A stretch of 64,000 nt of DNA from Oceaniferula flava (GTDB lineage Bacteria > Verrucomicrobiota > Verrucomicrobiia > Verrucomicrobiales > Akkermansiaceae), in assembly GCF_016811075.1 (NCBI RefSeq), contig NZ_JAFBGL010000001.1:248001-312000 (forward strand). Reading direction: 5' to 3'. Each line of letters opens with the position of its first letter. Positions within the stretch are counted from its first letter, which is position 1. Positions 17,792 to 27,593 of this stretch are shown piece after piece. Below the pieces are notes generated by a model, which saw only the letters and a list, made by a program, of their open reading frames with translations, was not told the DNA's origin and did not search any database. A program made the translations under genes and the position numbers.

Positions 17792-18147
17792 ACAAAGCAA
17801 GAAAATCACACCGCAGCTTAAGCTTCGCAGAAATCACGCTGTTGATTCTGGCCGCCATCGTGTTGATGACCGCCGGTGTCACCCACGCTTGGTTGAAAAA
17901 TAGCCAGGTCGAGGTGGTTCGCGAAGTGGACAAAACCCAGCGCCGAATCAGTGATCACGGCGATTCGATCAATAGTTTGCAAGTAAAGATTGATAAAAAG
18001 CTCAACATCTACCAACTCCGTGACGACCTCGAGCGCGGCCAGTCGGAGCTGGTGGTGGTGCCGGTCAGTGCCATCGAAAAAATTCAACCTTACACCCGCC
18101 CGCGGTCGCCTGATCTTCCGACCGCTGTCGCCCAAAGACGCCCCTAA
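17788..18147 (+). CDS. FtsL-like bitopic division protein
   Basis: The 119-residue protein has a short basic cytoplasmic end, one membrane helix (about residues 14-36) and a periplasmic heptad-rich helix, which is the FtsL/DivIC plan. Sequence conservation in this family is too low to be decisive; the position between rsmH and ftsI, with a 4-nt overlap to the first and a 1-nt overlap to the second (TAATG), makes the call. It is expected to join FtsI/FtsW in the divisome. Confidence 0.75.
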   Translation: MNKARKSHRSLSFAEITLLILAAIVLMTAGVTHAWLKNSQVEVVREVDKTQRRISDHGDSINSLQVKIDKKLNIYQLRDDLERGQSELVVVPVSAIEKIQPYTRPRSPDLPTAVAQRRP

Positions 18148-20048
18148 TGAATCCCGCCGTTTCACGCCGCCGTTGTCTCTTGCTCTGCCTGGTCTTTGTG
18201 ACCGGGCTTAGTGGCTTATCGGCGAGACTGATTTACCTTCAGGTGGTGAAGTCCTCGGACTTTGCCAAGAAGTCAGATCGGGTGTCGATTCGCAAGGAGA
18301 CCCTCAAGGCCAACCGCGGCTGCATCGTGGATGCCAATAACCAGTTGGTAGCCAGAAACATTCCTCGGGCACGACTGGGCTTGGATAAAAAGCTGCTGCA
18401 CGACGTCGGTCCGGCCACGCTCGCCTTGGCGAACAAAGAACTGCGCCAGACCTACGAGTGGAGCACCTGGGACGAACGCACTCGCAAAAGTAAAATTAAA
18501 TCGCGTGCGTCCAAGATGGTCGACAGCATGCCGGCCGATGAGATCATCAATCAGTACATCGACCACGTCATCGACATTTTTGCCCGACCTCTCGGCTTCA
18601 AAAACGAGCAGCTGCGCGAGCGGATGAATCTCGAGAACAAGCGGCAGAAATACGTGGTGCTCAAAAAGGACATCTCGGAGGACGACGCGGAAAAGCTCAA
18701 ACAGCTCACCGTCGATCACAGCATCCTGCACGCCTTCGTTTTCGAAGAAACCCAGAAGCGCTGGTATGTGATGCCTGAGATGGCATCGCACATCATTGGT
18801 TATGTGAACCACGAGGCCAAAGGCATGGCGGGGATCGAGAGTCAGATGGATCAATACATGTCCGGCAAGGACGGCTATGTGAGAAACCACCGCGATAAGT
18901 TTGACCTTCTGGCCGTGGCCAAGCCTCAAGAAATCCTTCCTCCTATCCATGGATTGAACGTGCAGCTGACCATCGACATGGGGCTGCAAGCGATCTTGGA
19001 AGAGGAACTGGATGCGGGGCTGCAAGAGTTCGAGGCGGAGAAGGGGACCATCATCCTGATGAACCCTCAGACCGGAGCCATCATGGCAATGGCAAGCCGC
19101 CCCACCTTCAACCTGAACACCCGGGAGAATATTGCTGAAAATGGTTATGACTTCGCCACCCAGGCGCTCTACGAGCCGGGTTCGACGTTCAAAATCATCG
19201 CCACAGCGGGTGCGATCGACCTTGGCCTGGTGGAGCCCAGCACGCTGGTGAACTGCCACTACGGCATCTATCGCCAAGGCTCCGTGAGAGTTCCTGATCA
19301 CCATCCATACGGAATGTTGAGCGTGGCTCAGGTGCTTGCCAAGTCGAGCAACATCGGTGCTTACAAGGTGGCGCTGCAGCTCGGACGACAAGAGTTTTTC
19401 AACTACTTGGACGCCTTTGGTTTCGGCCATAAAACGGGCATTCGCATGGCGGGTGAAAGTGCCGGGGTGACCAATGACACCGGCAACCCCACCGATTTTT
19501 CCAGAAATTCATATGGCTACGCTGTCAGTGTCACTCCCTTGCAAGTGGCCTGCGCATACTCGGCCATCGCGAATGGTGGCACGTTGATGAAGCCGTTGTT
19601 AGTCAAATCGATCATGGCCAACAATGGTTCCACGGTGATGAACTACAAACCAATCCCAGTGCGTCAGGTGGTGAAGGAAAGCACCGCGCGCAAGATGCGT
19701 CACGCGCTGGCGACGGTGGTCGATATCAAAGGCACCGCCAGCCGCGCCAAGGTGGAAGGATACCAGGTGGCCGGCAAAACCGGAACCACCGTGAAAATCA
19801 ACCCGAAGGGCGGCTACCTCCACGGGCGCTACACCGTGTCGTTTGCCGGCATGATGCCCGCCGAGAACCCGGCATTCGTCTGTGTGGTCGTGGTGGATGA
19901 CCCCCAGACCACGGAGGTTAAACGCTACGGCGGAACCATCGCCGCTCCCATTTTCGCCAAGGTGGCCAAACGTGTCGCCAACACCATGGGGCTCGAACCC
20001 ACCGAGCCCATCGAATCTACCGAGCCACTGGCTCAAGCTAACCACTAA
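18147..20048 (+). CDS. ftsI: Septal peptidoglycan transpeptidase FtsI (PBP3)
   Basis: Class B PBP that cross-links septal murein. The 633 residues have an N-terminal membrane helix (about 9-30), a pedestal domain, and the three penicillin-binding motifs S346-T-F-K, S400-S-N and K544-T-G-T. No PASTA domains follow, as in Gram-negative FtsI. It lies between the ftsL-like gene and murE with 1-nt and 12-nt spacing. Confidence 0.95.
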   Translation: MNPAVSRRRCLLLCLVFVTGLSGLSARLIYLQVVKSSDFAKKSDRVSIRKETLKANRGCIVDANNQLVARNIPRARLGLDKKLLHDVGPATLALANKELRQTYEWSTWDERTRKSKIKSRASKMVDSMPADEIINQYIDHVIDIFARPLGFKNEQLRERMNLENKRQKYVVLKKDISEDDAEKLKQLTVDHSILHAFVFEETQKRWYVMPEMASHIIGYVNHEAKGMAGIESQMDQYMSGKDGYVRNHRDKFDLLAVAKPQEILPPIHGLNVQLTIDMGLQAILEEELDAGLQEFEAEKGTIILMNPQTGAIMAMASRPTFNLNTRENIAENGYDFATQALYEPGSTFKIIATAGAIDLGLVEPSTLVNCHYGIYRQGSVRVPDHHPYGMLSVAQVLAKSSNIGAYKVALQLGRQEFFNYLDAFGFGHKTGIRMAGESAGVTNDTGNPTDFSRNSYGYAVSVTPLQVACAYSAIANGGTLMKPLLVKSIMANNGSTVMNYKPIPVRQVVKESTARKMRHALATVVDIKGTASRAKVEGYQVAGKTGTTVKINPKGGYLHGRYTVSFAGMMPAENPAFVCVVVVDDPQTTEVKRYGGTIAAPIFAKVAKRVANTMGLEPTEPIESTEPLAQANH

Positions 20049-20060
20049 TTTTTATATCCC

Positions 20061-21551
20061 ATGCAACTACGCACACTCATTCACAACCTCCCCAAAGCCA
20101 CCGTCTCCGGCAATCTCGATCAGCAGGTGACAGGCGTCACTACCGACTCCCGCGAGGTGGTTGCCGGCTCGATCTTCATTGCCGTCCGTGGCACCGATGG
20201 CGATGGCCAGGACTACTTGCCACAAGCGCTTGAAAAGGGTGCCTGTGCCATTGTTTCCGAAGTGGCTCCCGCTGAAGACTGGGACGAAAAAATCTGTTGG
20301 GCCCACGTGCCGGATGCGCGTGCCGCTGCGGCTAGCTTGGCCTGCGATTGGAACGATCATCCGTCGAAGGATCTGAAAGTGGTCGGCATCACCGGCACCA
20401 ATGGCAAGACCACCACCGCCTTCATCACCCACGCCGTGATGCAGTCGGTCTGGACGCGTGCCGGCTTGTTAGGAACCGTTGAAATCAACGATGGTGAGCA
20501 GTCGGTTCCAGCCACACAAACGACACCTGGCCCGATTCAACTTCAAGGTCTACTGCGCCAGATGGCCGATAACGCCTGCCGCGGTGTGGCGATGGAAATT
20601 TCCTCCCACGCGCTGGAGCAAAAACGCACCGACGGGCTGCTGCTCGATGTCGCGGTGTTCACCAACCTGAGCCAGGATCATCTCGATTACCACGGCACCA
20701 TGGCCAGCTACTTTGCTGCTAAGAAACGCCTCTTTGAACTGTTGGAAACACAGCAGGGAAATAAGAAACCGACCGCGGTGGTCAACATCGACGATCCATA
20801 CGGCCAGCGTCTGGTGGAAGAGTTCAAGGATCGCCTGTATTTCATCACCTACGGCCACGGGGTGCACGCCAACATGCGCATCGGTCGCGAGACGCAGAAT
20901 GTCCGCGGCACCGAGTTCGAGATTTCCTACAAAGAACGCGAGTATCTGGTGCGCACACCTTATATTGGTCGTTTCAACGTCTTCAATTGCACCGCCGCTC
21001 TGGCTGCCTGTGTGGCGGCGGGGATCAAACCACGCGATGCCGTCCGTGCCTTTGCCGATGCCCCACAGGTTCCGGGTCGGATGGAATGTGTCGGTCGTCG
21101 CGACGGAGCTTCCTTATTTGTCGATTACGCCCACACGCCGGATGCCTTGGAAAATGCCTGCGCCGCCATCCGCGACCTGCGTCCCAAGCGCCTGATCACG
21201 GTCTTTGGCTGCGGTGGAGATCGCGATCAGACCAAGCGCCCATTGATGGGGAAAGCTGCGGCGGAAGGAAGCGATCTGTGCATCGTGACCTCCGACAACC
21301 CACGCTCGGAAGATCCGGAAGCGATCATCGCTGACATCGAAAAAGGCATGCGTGGAGCTCGTTACGAAAGCATCCCCGATCGCATGACCGCCATCCAGAC
21401 TGCGGTGAATATTTCCGAAGAAGGTGACGTCATATTAGTTGCTGGAAAAGGACACGAAACTTATCAGGAAATCGCGGGCGACCGGACTGATTTCGACGAC
21501 CGCCGCGCCGCATACAAGGCACTCAACCTCAAAGCAAAATCTGAAGAATGA
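20061..21551 (+). CDS. murE: UDP-MurNAc-tripeptide synthetase, meso-DAP type
   Basis: Adds meso-diaminopimelate to UDP-MurNAc-L-Ala-D-Glu in the cytoplasm. The 496-residue ligase shows the ATP loop GITGTNGKTTT (about 109-119) and the DAP-selecting motif D412-N-P-R (Lys-adding enzymes have a different motif here). This supports a Gram-negative-type peptidoglycan. Its stop overlaps murF as ATGA. Confidence 0.96.
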   Translation: MQLRTLIHNLPKATVSGNLDQQVTGVTTDSREVVAGSIFIAVRGTDGDGQDYLPQALEKGACAIVSEVAPAEDWDEKICWAHVPDARAAAASLACDWNDHPSKDLKVVGITGTNGKTTTAFITHAVMQSVWTRAGLLGTVEINDGEQSVPATQTTPGPIQLQGLLRQMADNACRGVAMEISSHALEQKRTDGLLLDVAVFTNLSQDHLDYHGTMASYFAAKKRLFELLETQQGNKKPTAVVNIDDPYGQRLVEEFKDRLYFITYGHGVHANMRIGRETQNVRGTEFEISYKEREYLVRTPYIGRFNVFNCTAALAACVAAGIKPRDAVRAFADAPQVPGRMECVGRRDGASLFVDYAHTPDALENACAAIRDLRPKRLITVFGCGGDRDQTKRPLMGKAAAEGSDLCIVTSDNPRSEDPEAIIADIEKGMRGARYESIPDRMTAIQTAVNISEEGDVILVAGKGHETYQEIAGDRTDFDDRRAAYKALNLKAKSEE

Positions 21552-22924
21552 AACCCCTCTCCATCACAGATATCGCCAGCGCCATCGGTGCTGAACTGGT
21601 CGGAACAGACACAGGTCGATTGATTCGAGCGGTATCCACAGACACGCGAAGCCTCGGTGAGGGTTCGCTATTTGTGGCTTTGCGTGGAGATAATTTTGAT
21701 GGCCATCACTTCGTTTCGAAAGCGGTGGAAAATGGGGCGGAGTGTTTGTTGTTAGATGCGCTTCCGGAGGAGGTCGAGGACTTGAAAGTTCCTGTCCTGT
21801 TAGTGAAAAATTCACTCTACGGTCTGCAGCGTCTGGCGAAGTGGTATCGAGACCTGCTCGATATCAATGTCATTGGCATCACCGGTTCGAACGGCAAAAC
21901 ATCGACCAAGGACTTCACTTCTTCGGTTCTGCGCCAGAAGTTTCAGGTGAATGCGACCAAGGGAAATCTGAACAACCACATCGGTCTTCCGCTGAGTGTG
22001 CTTGCCACCAAGGAGACCGACCAAGTGTGTGTCTGGGAAATGGGCATGAATCACGCTGGGGAAATTGCACCGCTCTGTGATATCGCCAGCCCGGACATCG
22101 GTATCATCACCAATGTGGGCACTGCTCACATTGAGCACCTCGGATCGCGTGAGGGGATTGCCGAAGAAAAGGCATCGCTGGCACGCGCACTTCCGGAGAA
22201 CGGCACGCTGATCGTCACCGCCAGCTGTGACTTTGTCGATTACCTGATCGAACGCACCACTGCCAAGGTCGTGGTCACGGGGAATTGTCGCGGCTCCGTG
22301 CGGGCTGAAAATTTACAAATCAACGAGTCAGGGTCATCCTTTGATTTATGCATCGAAGGCGAAGTGCCTGCTCGCGTCGAACTGAATGTGAGTGGTCGAC
22401 ACATGGTGAACAATTCACTGCTCGCCGCGGCCGCAGGTTTCACCCTCGGCATGACGGTGGAGGAAATTGCCGCAGGATTGAATGCGACACAGCTGACCAC
22501 GGGCCGCTTACGTCGTTTTGTTAGCAATGGCATCACCGTCATTGATGACACCTACAATGCCAATCCTGATTCAGTAGCCGCCGCGATCGAAACGCTCACC
22601 GACTTGCCGGTCCACAATGGCAATCGCCGCATCGTTGTGCTGGGCATGATGGCCGAGCTCGGCGTGCATGCTGATGCCGAACACCTGCGCGTGGGTCAGC
22701 TTGCCGCGGAGAAGGATCTGCAAGTGGTCGCCGTGGGCGCCAAAGCTGCGAAAATTTACGAGGGAGCAAGTGCCGTCACCGACAAGGCAGTCAGCTTCGA
22801 TGAACCTGTCGCTGCGGCGGAGTGGCTGAAAAGCTTTTGCAAAGAAGGGGACCGTGTCCTTTTCAAAGGCAGTCGTATGGCCGCCATGGAGAACGTGATG
22901 AACGAAGCGTTCCCTCAAACCTAA
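21548..22924 (+). CDS. murF: UDP-MurNAc-tripeptide--D-Ala-D-Ala ligase
   Basis: Last cytoplasmic step of Park nucleotide synthesis. The 458 residues contain the ATP loop GITGSNGKTSTKD near 110, the Mur ligase segment EMGMNHAGEIAPLCDIASP, and the C-terminal VIDDTYNANPDSVAAAIETL. Overlaps murE by 4 nt and precedes mraY by 19 nt. Confidence 0.96.
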   Translation: MKPLSITDIASAIGAELVGTDTGRLIRAVSTDTRSLGEGSLFVALRGDNFDGHHFVSKAVENGAECLLLDALPEEVEDLKVPVLLVKNSLYGLQRLAKWYRDLLDINVIGITGSNGKTSTKDFTSSVLRQKFQVNATKGNLNNHIGLPLSVLATKETDQVCVWEMGMNHAGEIAPLCDIASPDIGIITNVGTAHIEHLGSREGIAEEKASLARALPENGTLIVTASCDFVDYLIERTTAKVVVTGNCRGSVRAENLQINESGSSFDLCIEGEVPARVELNVSGRHMVNNSLLAAAAGFTLGMTVEEIAAGLNATQLTTGRLRRFVSNGITVIDDTYNANPDSVAAAIETLTDLPVHNGNRRIVVLGMMAELGVHADAEHLRVGQLAAEKDLQVVAVGAKAAKIYEGASAVTDKAVSFDEPVAAAEWLKSFCKEGDRVLFKGSRMAAMENVMNEAFPQT

Positions 22925-22943
22925 TCATACCTATTTACTACCG

Positions 22944-24101
22944 ATGTTATACTGGATCTACGAAATTTGGGAAAAGGCGAACAGCCAGAATGCTGACTGG
23001 GCGCACACCATGCGCTTTCTCAATCTGCTACAATATATCACCATCCGGGCCGGACTGGCGTGTGTGATGACCTTTCTTCTCAGCGTCTGTTATGGACCAT
23101 GGGTGATCCGCAAATTGATCTCCCTGAAAGTGGGGCAACCCATCCGCAGTGCCGAAGAAGTTCACAAGTTGAACGAACTTCACGGTGGCAAAGCAGGCAC
23201 TCCCACCATGGGCGGTGTGATGATCTTGGGATCCGTGCTGCTCGCCGTGCTGATCTGTGGTCGGGCACTCAATCCCTTCGTTGCTGTGACCACCTGTGTG
23301 ATGCTGGCTTTGGGGATGTTAGGATTCATCGATGACTATACCAAGGTGAAGCTGAAGAGCTCCGATGGTGTGAGCGGCAAAACCAAGCTGTTCTGGCAGT
23401 TCACCATCGGTCTGATTGCCGGTGCCTTTCTCTATTACAAAACACAGGGTATGGGATACACTCTGGTGAACCAACCGCTGAGCATCAGCGAGCTGACCTT
23501 TCCTTTGTTCAAGACTCCCATCATTGATCTGGGAATCCTCTGTATCCCATTCTTCGCCGTGATCATCGTCGGTTGCTCGAATGCGGTGAACCTGACCGAT
23601 GGGCTCGATGGACTGGCCACCGGCTGCACCATCACCGTGGCTCTGGCCTATGCGGTGATTGCTTATCTTTGCGGGCATTTCTACATGGCCAACGAATATC
23701 TCTTCATCCCTTTCAATCCACATGCCCAAGAGCTGGGTGTGTTCCTCATGGCTCTGGTCGGTGCTGGCTTTGGTTTCCTGTGGCACAACTGCCACCCGGC
23801 CAAGGTCTTCATGGGCGACACCGGTTCCTTGGCCATTGGTGGCGCACTTGCCACTGCCGCCATCTGCACCAAGCAGGAGCTGCTGCTGGTCGTGATCGGT
23901 TGGGTCTTTGTCATGGAGGCGCTCTCCGTGATCCTTCAGGTGGGAAGTTTCAAGCTGACTGGAAAACGCATCTTCGCGATGTCGCCGATCCACCACCACT
24001 TCGAGTTACGCGGTTGGCACGAAAGCCAGGTGATCATTCGCTTCTGGATCATCTCCATCTTCAGCGGATTGATCGGCATTGCGCTGCTCAAAATTGTCTA
24101 A
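22944..24101 (+). CDS. mraY: Phospho-MurNAc-pentapeptide translocase
   Basis: Transfers phospho-MurNAc-pentapeptide to undecaprenyl phosphate, forming lipid I. The 385-residue polytopic protein has about ten membrane segments, the motifs GTPTMGGVMIL, IDDYTKV, NLTDGLDGLATG and the C-terminal MSPIHHHFELRGW. All MraY landmark Asp and His residues are present. ATG 22944 gives a normal N-terminus. Confidence 0.96.
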   Translation: MLYWIYEIWEKANSQNADWAHTMRFLNLLQYITIRAGLACVMTFLLSVCYGPWVIRKLISLKVGQPIRSAEEVHKLNELHGGKAGTPTMGGVMILGSVLLAVLICGRALNPFVAVTTCVMLALGMLGFIDDYTKVKLKSSDGVSGKTKLFWQFTIGLIAGAFLYYKTQGMGYTLVNQPLSISELTFPLFKTPIIDLGILCIPFFAVIIVGCSNAVNLTDGLDGLATGCTITVALAYAVIAYLCGHFYMANEYLFIPFNPHAQELGVFLMALVGAGFGFLWHNCHPAKVFMGDTGSLAIGGALATAAICTKQELLLVVIGWVFVMEALSVILQVGSFKLTGKRIFAMSPIHHHFELRGWHESQVIIRFWIISIFSGLIGIALLKIV

Positions 24102-24102
24102 C

Positions 24103-25410
24103 ATGAATTTAAAAAACAAACAGATCATCGTTCTCGGTGCTGGCCGTTCAGGTCGGGCAGCCGCTGCGCTTGCGCTGCGGGATGGGGCGGATGTGTCTGT
24201 GCACGACGCCTCAGCTGAGATCACGGGGCTGCCGGAAGGCATCACGGCGGTGCCGAATGCTTCTGTCTCGACCGGTGAGGCCAGTCGTTGCGACCTCTTG
24301 GTTCTGTCGCCGGGCATCGATGGTGAGACCGAATTTGTCAAAGCCTACGCCGCCAATGCCGGGGAAATGATTGGTGAGATCGAGTTGGCTTACCGTTTTT
24401 ACCAGGGGCGCATTGTGGCCATCACCGGCACCAATGGTAAGACGACTACCACCGAGCTGGTGCAGCGGATGCTGTCGTTTTCCGGGATCAGCTGTCTGGC
24501 ATGTGGCAACTACGGTGTGCCCTTTGCCGAGGTGGTGATGCTGGACGAAGCACCTTCAGCGGTCGCCTTGGAAGTCAGTTCCTTCCAGCTGGAAACTATC
24601 GCCGAGTTCCATCCGGATGTGGTGATCTGGCTGAATTTTTCCGCCGACCACATGGACCGCTACCCCACCTTGGAGGCCTATAAAAATGCCAAGCTCCGCG
24701 TGTTTGAGAATCTTATTGCGGACGATCGCATTGTGGTTCGGGCCGGCGAAGACATCGGCGATCGCTGTGCGGAGACGCTAACCTTTTCCACCGAAGCATC
24801 GGCCGATTACCATCTGGACGAGCAGTGGATCTGTCGCGATGGGGAACGGCTCATCGACCTCAGCAGCACTCGACTGCGGGGGCTGCACAATGCGGAGAAT
24901 GTGATGGCGGCCTTCGCGGCCTGTGAGCCGCTCGGGCTGGATGCTGCGACAGCCAACGAAGCCCTCTGCGGCTTCGCTCCACCCTTGCACCGCTGCGAAC
25001 TGATTCGCACGCTCGACGGGGTGGAATACATCAACGATTCCAAAGCCACCAACCTGCATGCACTCGATAGCGCCCTTCGCTCGCAGGGGCGCAAGATCGT
25101 ATTGATCGCTGGTGGTAAACAAAAAGGCCTCGATTACACCGAGCTGCTGCCACGCCTGCGCGAAACCACCAAGGCGGTGCTGGTGTTCGGTGAGATTGCC
25201 TCCCAGCTGAGTGAGACCTTTGCCCCCATTTCCCCTGACGTGCCCACGGTCCAAGTGACGAACTTGGAGCAGGCTGTGGAGCAGGCCAGTGAGTTCGCCG
25301 AGCATGGCGATACCATTCTTTTCTCTCCGGGCACATCATCCTTCGATATGTTTTCCGGATATGAAGAACGCGGTGATTGCTTCCGCCGCATTGTCAAAGA
25401 ACTGAAGTAA
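24103..25410 (+). CDS. murD: UDP-MurNAc-L-alanine--D-glutamate ligase
   Basis: Adds D-Glu to UDP-MurNAc-L-Ala. The 435-residue protein starts MNLKNKQIIVLGAGRSGRAA with a Rossmann-like UDP-binding loop, then the ATP loop ITGTNGKTTTTEL near 105-118, the segment WLNFSADHMDRY, and the C-terminal NDSKATNLHALDSAL. ATG 24103 lies 1 nt after the mraY stop. Confidence 0.95.
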   Translation: MNLKNKQIIVLGAGRSGRAAAALALRDGADVSVHDASAEITGLPEGITAVPNASVSTGEASRCDLLVLSPGIDGETEFVKAYAANAGEMIGEIELAYRFYQGRIVAITGTNGKTTTTELVQRMLSFSGISCLACGNYGVPFAEVVMLDEAPSAVALEVSSFQLETIAEFHPDVVIWLNFSADHMDRYPTLEAYKNAKLRVFENLIADDRIVVRAGEDIGDRCAETLTFSTEASADYHLDEQWICRDGERLIDLSSTRLRGLHNAENVMAAFAACEPLGLDAATANEALCGFAPPLHRCELIRTLDGVEYINDSKATNLHALDSALRSQGRKIVLIAGGKQKGLDYTELLPRLRETTKAVLVFGEIASQLSETFAPISPDVPTVQVTNLEQAVEQASEFAEHGDTILFSPGTSSFDMFSGYEERGDCFRRIVKELK

Positions 25411-25459
25411 ACCCATCCCACCCTAATAACCTAGCCCTAACATCGAACCCACAAACGTT

Positions 25460-26350
25460 ATGAACAAAACCATCCAAACCAAAAGAACCCGCACATCCGG
25501 TCCTAGTTATCGTGTGCTCTATGCGAAGACAGGTCGCAGCCGCCGCCTGAGTGCCGCCACTGCCACTGTCGATCCTCACGTCGATCTGGAATCGGACGTG
25601 GCAAACGTTGGCATTGGCAAAGCCTTGTTAGTGATCCTGGTGCTGCACGTCTGCGCCATCGCCGCGATCTATGCGCACAGTAAGTTTTTCAGTAATGACT
25701 CAGATGGCAGCGAAGCGAGTGCGCCATTGGCAGTCACTGCTCCCAGCGAAGTGCAAGCTCCTGTTGTTGAACAGCCCAAGCCACAAGTTCAACCGGCTGC
25801 CGCCGCGGTGACTCCAGCTCCTGCTGAAGCCACCCCCGTCGATCGCTCCATGAGCCGCTACATCGTGGTCACTGGCGATACCTATAACCGCATTGCCAGC
25901 GTGCGCAACGTCGATGAGTCGGCTCTGAGAGCGCTGAACGATAACCGTCCGCTCCGTGCCGGTGTCGTGCTCGATCTCCCCGCCGTGCTATCCAGTCGCC
26001 CAGTGGCGATCAATCCAACGCCAAGCGTAGCTGAGCAACCAGAAGTTCACGCACCAAGAGTGCCTGAGGTGGCCGTTCGCGACACAGAGAAAAAATATGC
26101 TCGCGCCGTGGAGGTGGAGGAAGACAGCGCGCCACAAGCCGTGGTGGTGAAACCCAAAATCAAGCGCAGCGTCGCTGAAGCCAGCACGCTTTCCGACAGT
26201 GGCCAACGCTACAAAGTTCAGAGCGGTGACACCGTTTGGCGCATTGCCAACCGCTACAAAGTCTCCCGCGCGAATTTGCTGAAAATCAATGGTCTCACCG
26301 ACCCTCGCAAGCTGCGCGTGGGCGTGGAGATCAAGATTCCAGCCAACTAA
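25460..26350 (+). CDS. Membrane-anchored protein with two LysM domains
   Basis: The 296-residue protein has a basic cytoplasmic part (1-50), one membrane helix (about 53-73), a Pro/Ala/Val-rich linker and two LysM modules: RYIVVTGDTYNRIASVRNVD (about 133-180) and RYKVQSGDTVWRIANRYKV (about 250-295). LysM binds N-acetylglucosamine in peptidoglycan, so the protein should tether membrane and wall. Its place between murD and ftsW, where murG or other mur genes often sit, suggests a division role. No catalytic domain is seen. Confidence 0.85.
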   Translation: MNKTIQTKRTRTSGPSYRVLYAKTGRSRRLSAATATVDPHVDLESDVANVGIGKALLVILVLHVCAIAAIYAHSKFFSNDSDGSEASAPLAVTAPSEVQAPVVEQPKPQVQPAAAAVTPAPAEATPVDRSMSRYIVVTGDTYNRIASVRNVDESALRALNDNRPLRAGVVLDLPAVLSSRPVAINPTPSVAEQPEVHAPRVPEVAVRDTEKKYARAVEVEEDSAPQAVVVKPKIKRSVAEASTLSDSGQRYKVQSGDTVWRIANRYKVSRANLLKINGLTDPRKLRVGVEIKIPAN

Positions 26351-26386
26351 GCTAAACGACAAAACCCCGCACTTACTGATTTTATC

Positions 26387-27532
26387 ATGGGACGTAAAAA
26401 TGCCGTTTTCCTATGCCTGGCCGTCACGGCTTTGGTGACATTGGGGCTGGTGATGCTCACCAGCACCAGCGTCTGGGATGACGAGGTGAACGGCTACGCC
26501 CTGGTGAAAAAACAGGCACTCTGGATCGCTGTGGGCGTGATTGGTGCTGCGGTGATTGCGGGGATGGATTATCGCAAGTTCCGCCCCTACTGGGTGTGGA
26601 TGCTTGTGGGATCCTGCGTCTTACTTACATTCTGTTATGTTCCTGGTATTGCCCAGGATATTAAAGGCGAGGCTCGTTGGATTAAATTGCCAGGGATGCC
26701 TCAGTTCCAGCCATCTGAGCTTGCCAAGATTTTCGTGATTTTGGGGCTGGCGGCGTGGTACACGCATTTTCAAACGGAGACTCGCACCTTTTTCAAAGGT
26801 TTTGTCGCTCCCGGAATTTTGTTAGGGATTCCGGTGCTGCTGATTTTCTTTGAAAAAGACATGGGCACGGCCATGGCACTGGGTGGTGCCGGGGTGGTGG
26901 TGATGTATGTTGCGGGTGCCCGCTTGCCTTATCTGGCCGTTTCTGGCGTCACGGCATTGGCCGGCATGGCTTTTGTAGTATGGAAAAACCCGGAGCGGAT
27001 GGGACGGGTCATGGCTTTGTTTGATTTGGAGTCTGATAAGTATCGCTTGGGCGATGGTTACCAGCAGCTGCATGGTTTGTATGCTTTTGCCAATGGCGGT
27101 GTGGATGGCACCGGCCTGGGCAATGGCGTTGAGAAACTAGGTTATCTGCCGGAGGCTCACACCGATTTCATTCTACCTTCGATTGGGGAAGAGCTGGGCC
27201 TGTGGTTCACCCTCGGGAGTGTCTTCTGCTTTGTCGTGATTGTGGTCTACGGCATTGCGATTGCGATGAATGCGAAGGACGACTTCGGGCGACTGTTAGC
27301 CGTCGGTCTCACCAGCGTCATCGTCATCCCTGCGATGATGAACATCGGCGTTTGCACCGCTGTGCTGCCCAACACCGGTCTGCCACTGCCCTTCATCAGC
27401 TACGGGGGAACGAACTTGGTCTTTACCCTTCTGGCCGTAGGAGGCCTCATTTCGGTGCACCGTCAGACGAGCTTTGTCAATCGGGCGGAAATGCCGGTGA
27501 TCAACGAAAAGAAACAGTGTGTCCGAATCTGA
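26387..27532 (+). CDS. ftsW: SEDS peptidoglycan glycosyltransferase FtsW
   Basis: Polymerises lipid II with FtsI at the septum. The 381-residue protein has about ten membrane segments and the SEDS landmarks GEARWIKLPGMPQFQPSELAK, FFEKDMGTAMAL, AHTDFILPSIGEELG and LPFISYGGTNL. RodA is the close alternative; dcw location and partnership with ftsI favour FtsW. It is the last wall gene of the cluster: murG, murC, ftsQ, ftsA and ftsZ do not follow. Confidence 0.9.
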   Translation: MGRKNAVFLCLAVTALVTLGLVMLTSTSVWDDEVNGYALVKKQALWIAVGVIGAAVIAGMDYRKFRPYWVWMLVGSCVLLTFCYVPGIAQDIKGEARWIKLPGMPQFQPSELAKIFVILGLAAWYTHFQTETRTFFKGFVAPGILLGIPVLLIFFEKDMGTAMALGGAGVVVMYVAGARLPYLAVSGVTALAGMAFVVWKNPERMGRVMALFDLESDKYRLGDGYQQLHGLYAFANGGVDGTGLGNGVEKLGYLPEAHTDFILPSIGEELGLWFTLGSVFCFVVIVVYGIAIAMNAKDDFGRLLAVGLTSVIVIPAMMNIGVCTAVLPNTGLPLPFISYGGTNLVFTLLAVGGLISVHRQTSFVNRAEMPVINEKKQCVRI

Positions 27533-27593
27533 TCGGGCGGCAATGATCTGATTTTTGCTTTTGGCTACAGGGTGGTCTGCTTAGACTTGTCCC

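Noticed and set aside
18273-19430. Long open frame (385 codons) on the minus strand inside ftsI
   Set aside because: Lies entirely antisense to a complete ftsI with all catalytic motifs; no domain is recognisable and codon usage is that of a complementary-strand shadow.
23319-23999. Minus-strand open frame of 226 codons inside mraY
   Set aside because: Shadow of mraY, which is complete and well conserved; the His/Asp/Gln-rich translation is typical of antisense frames.
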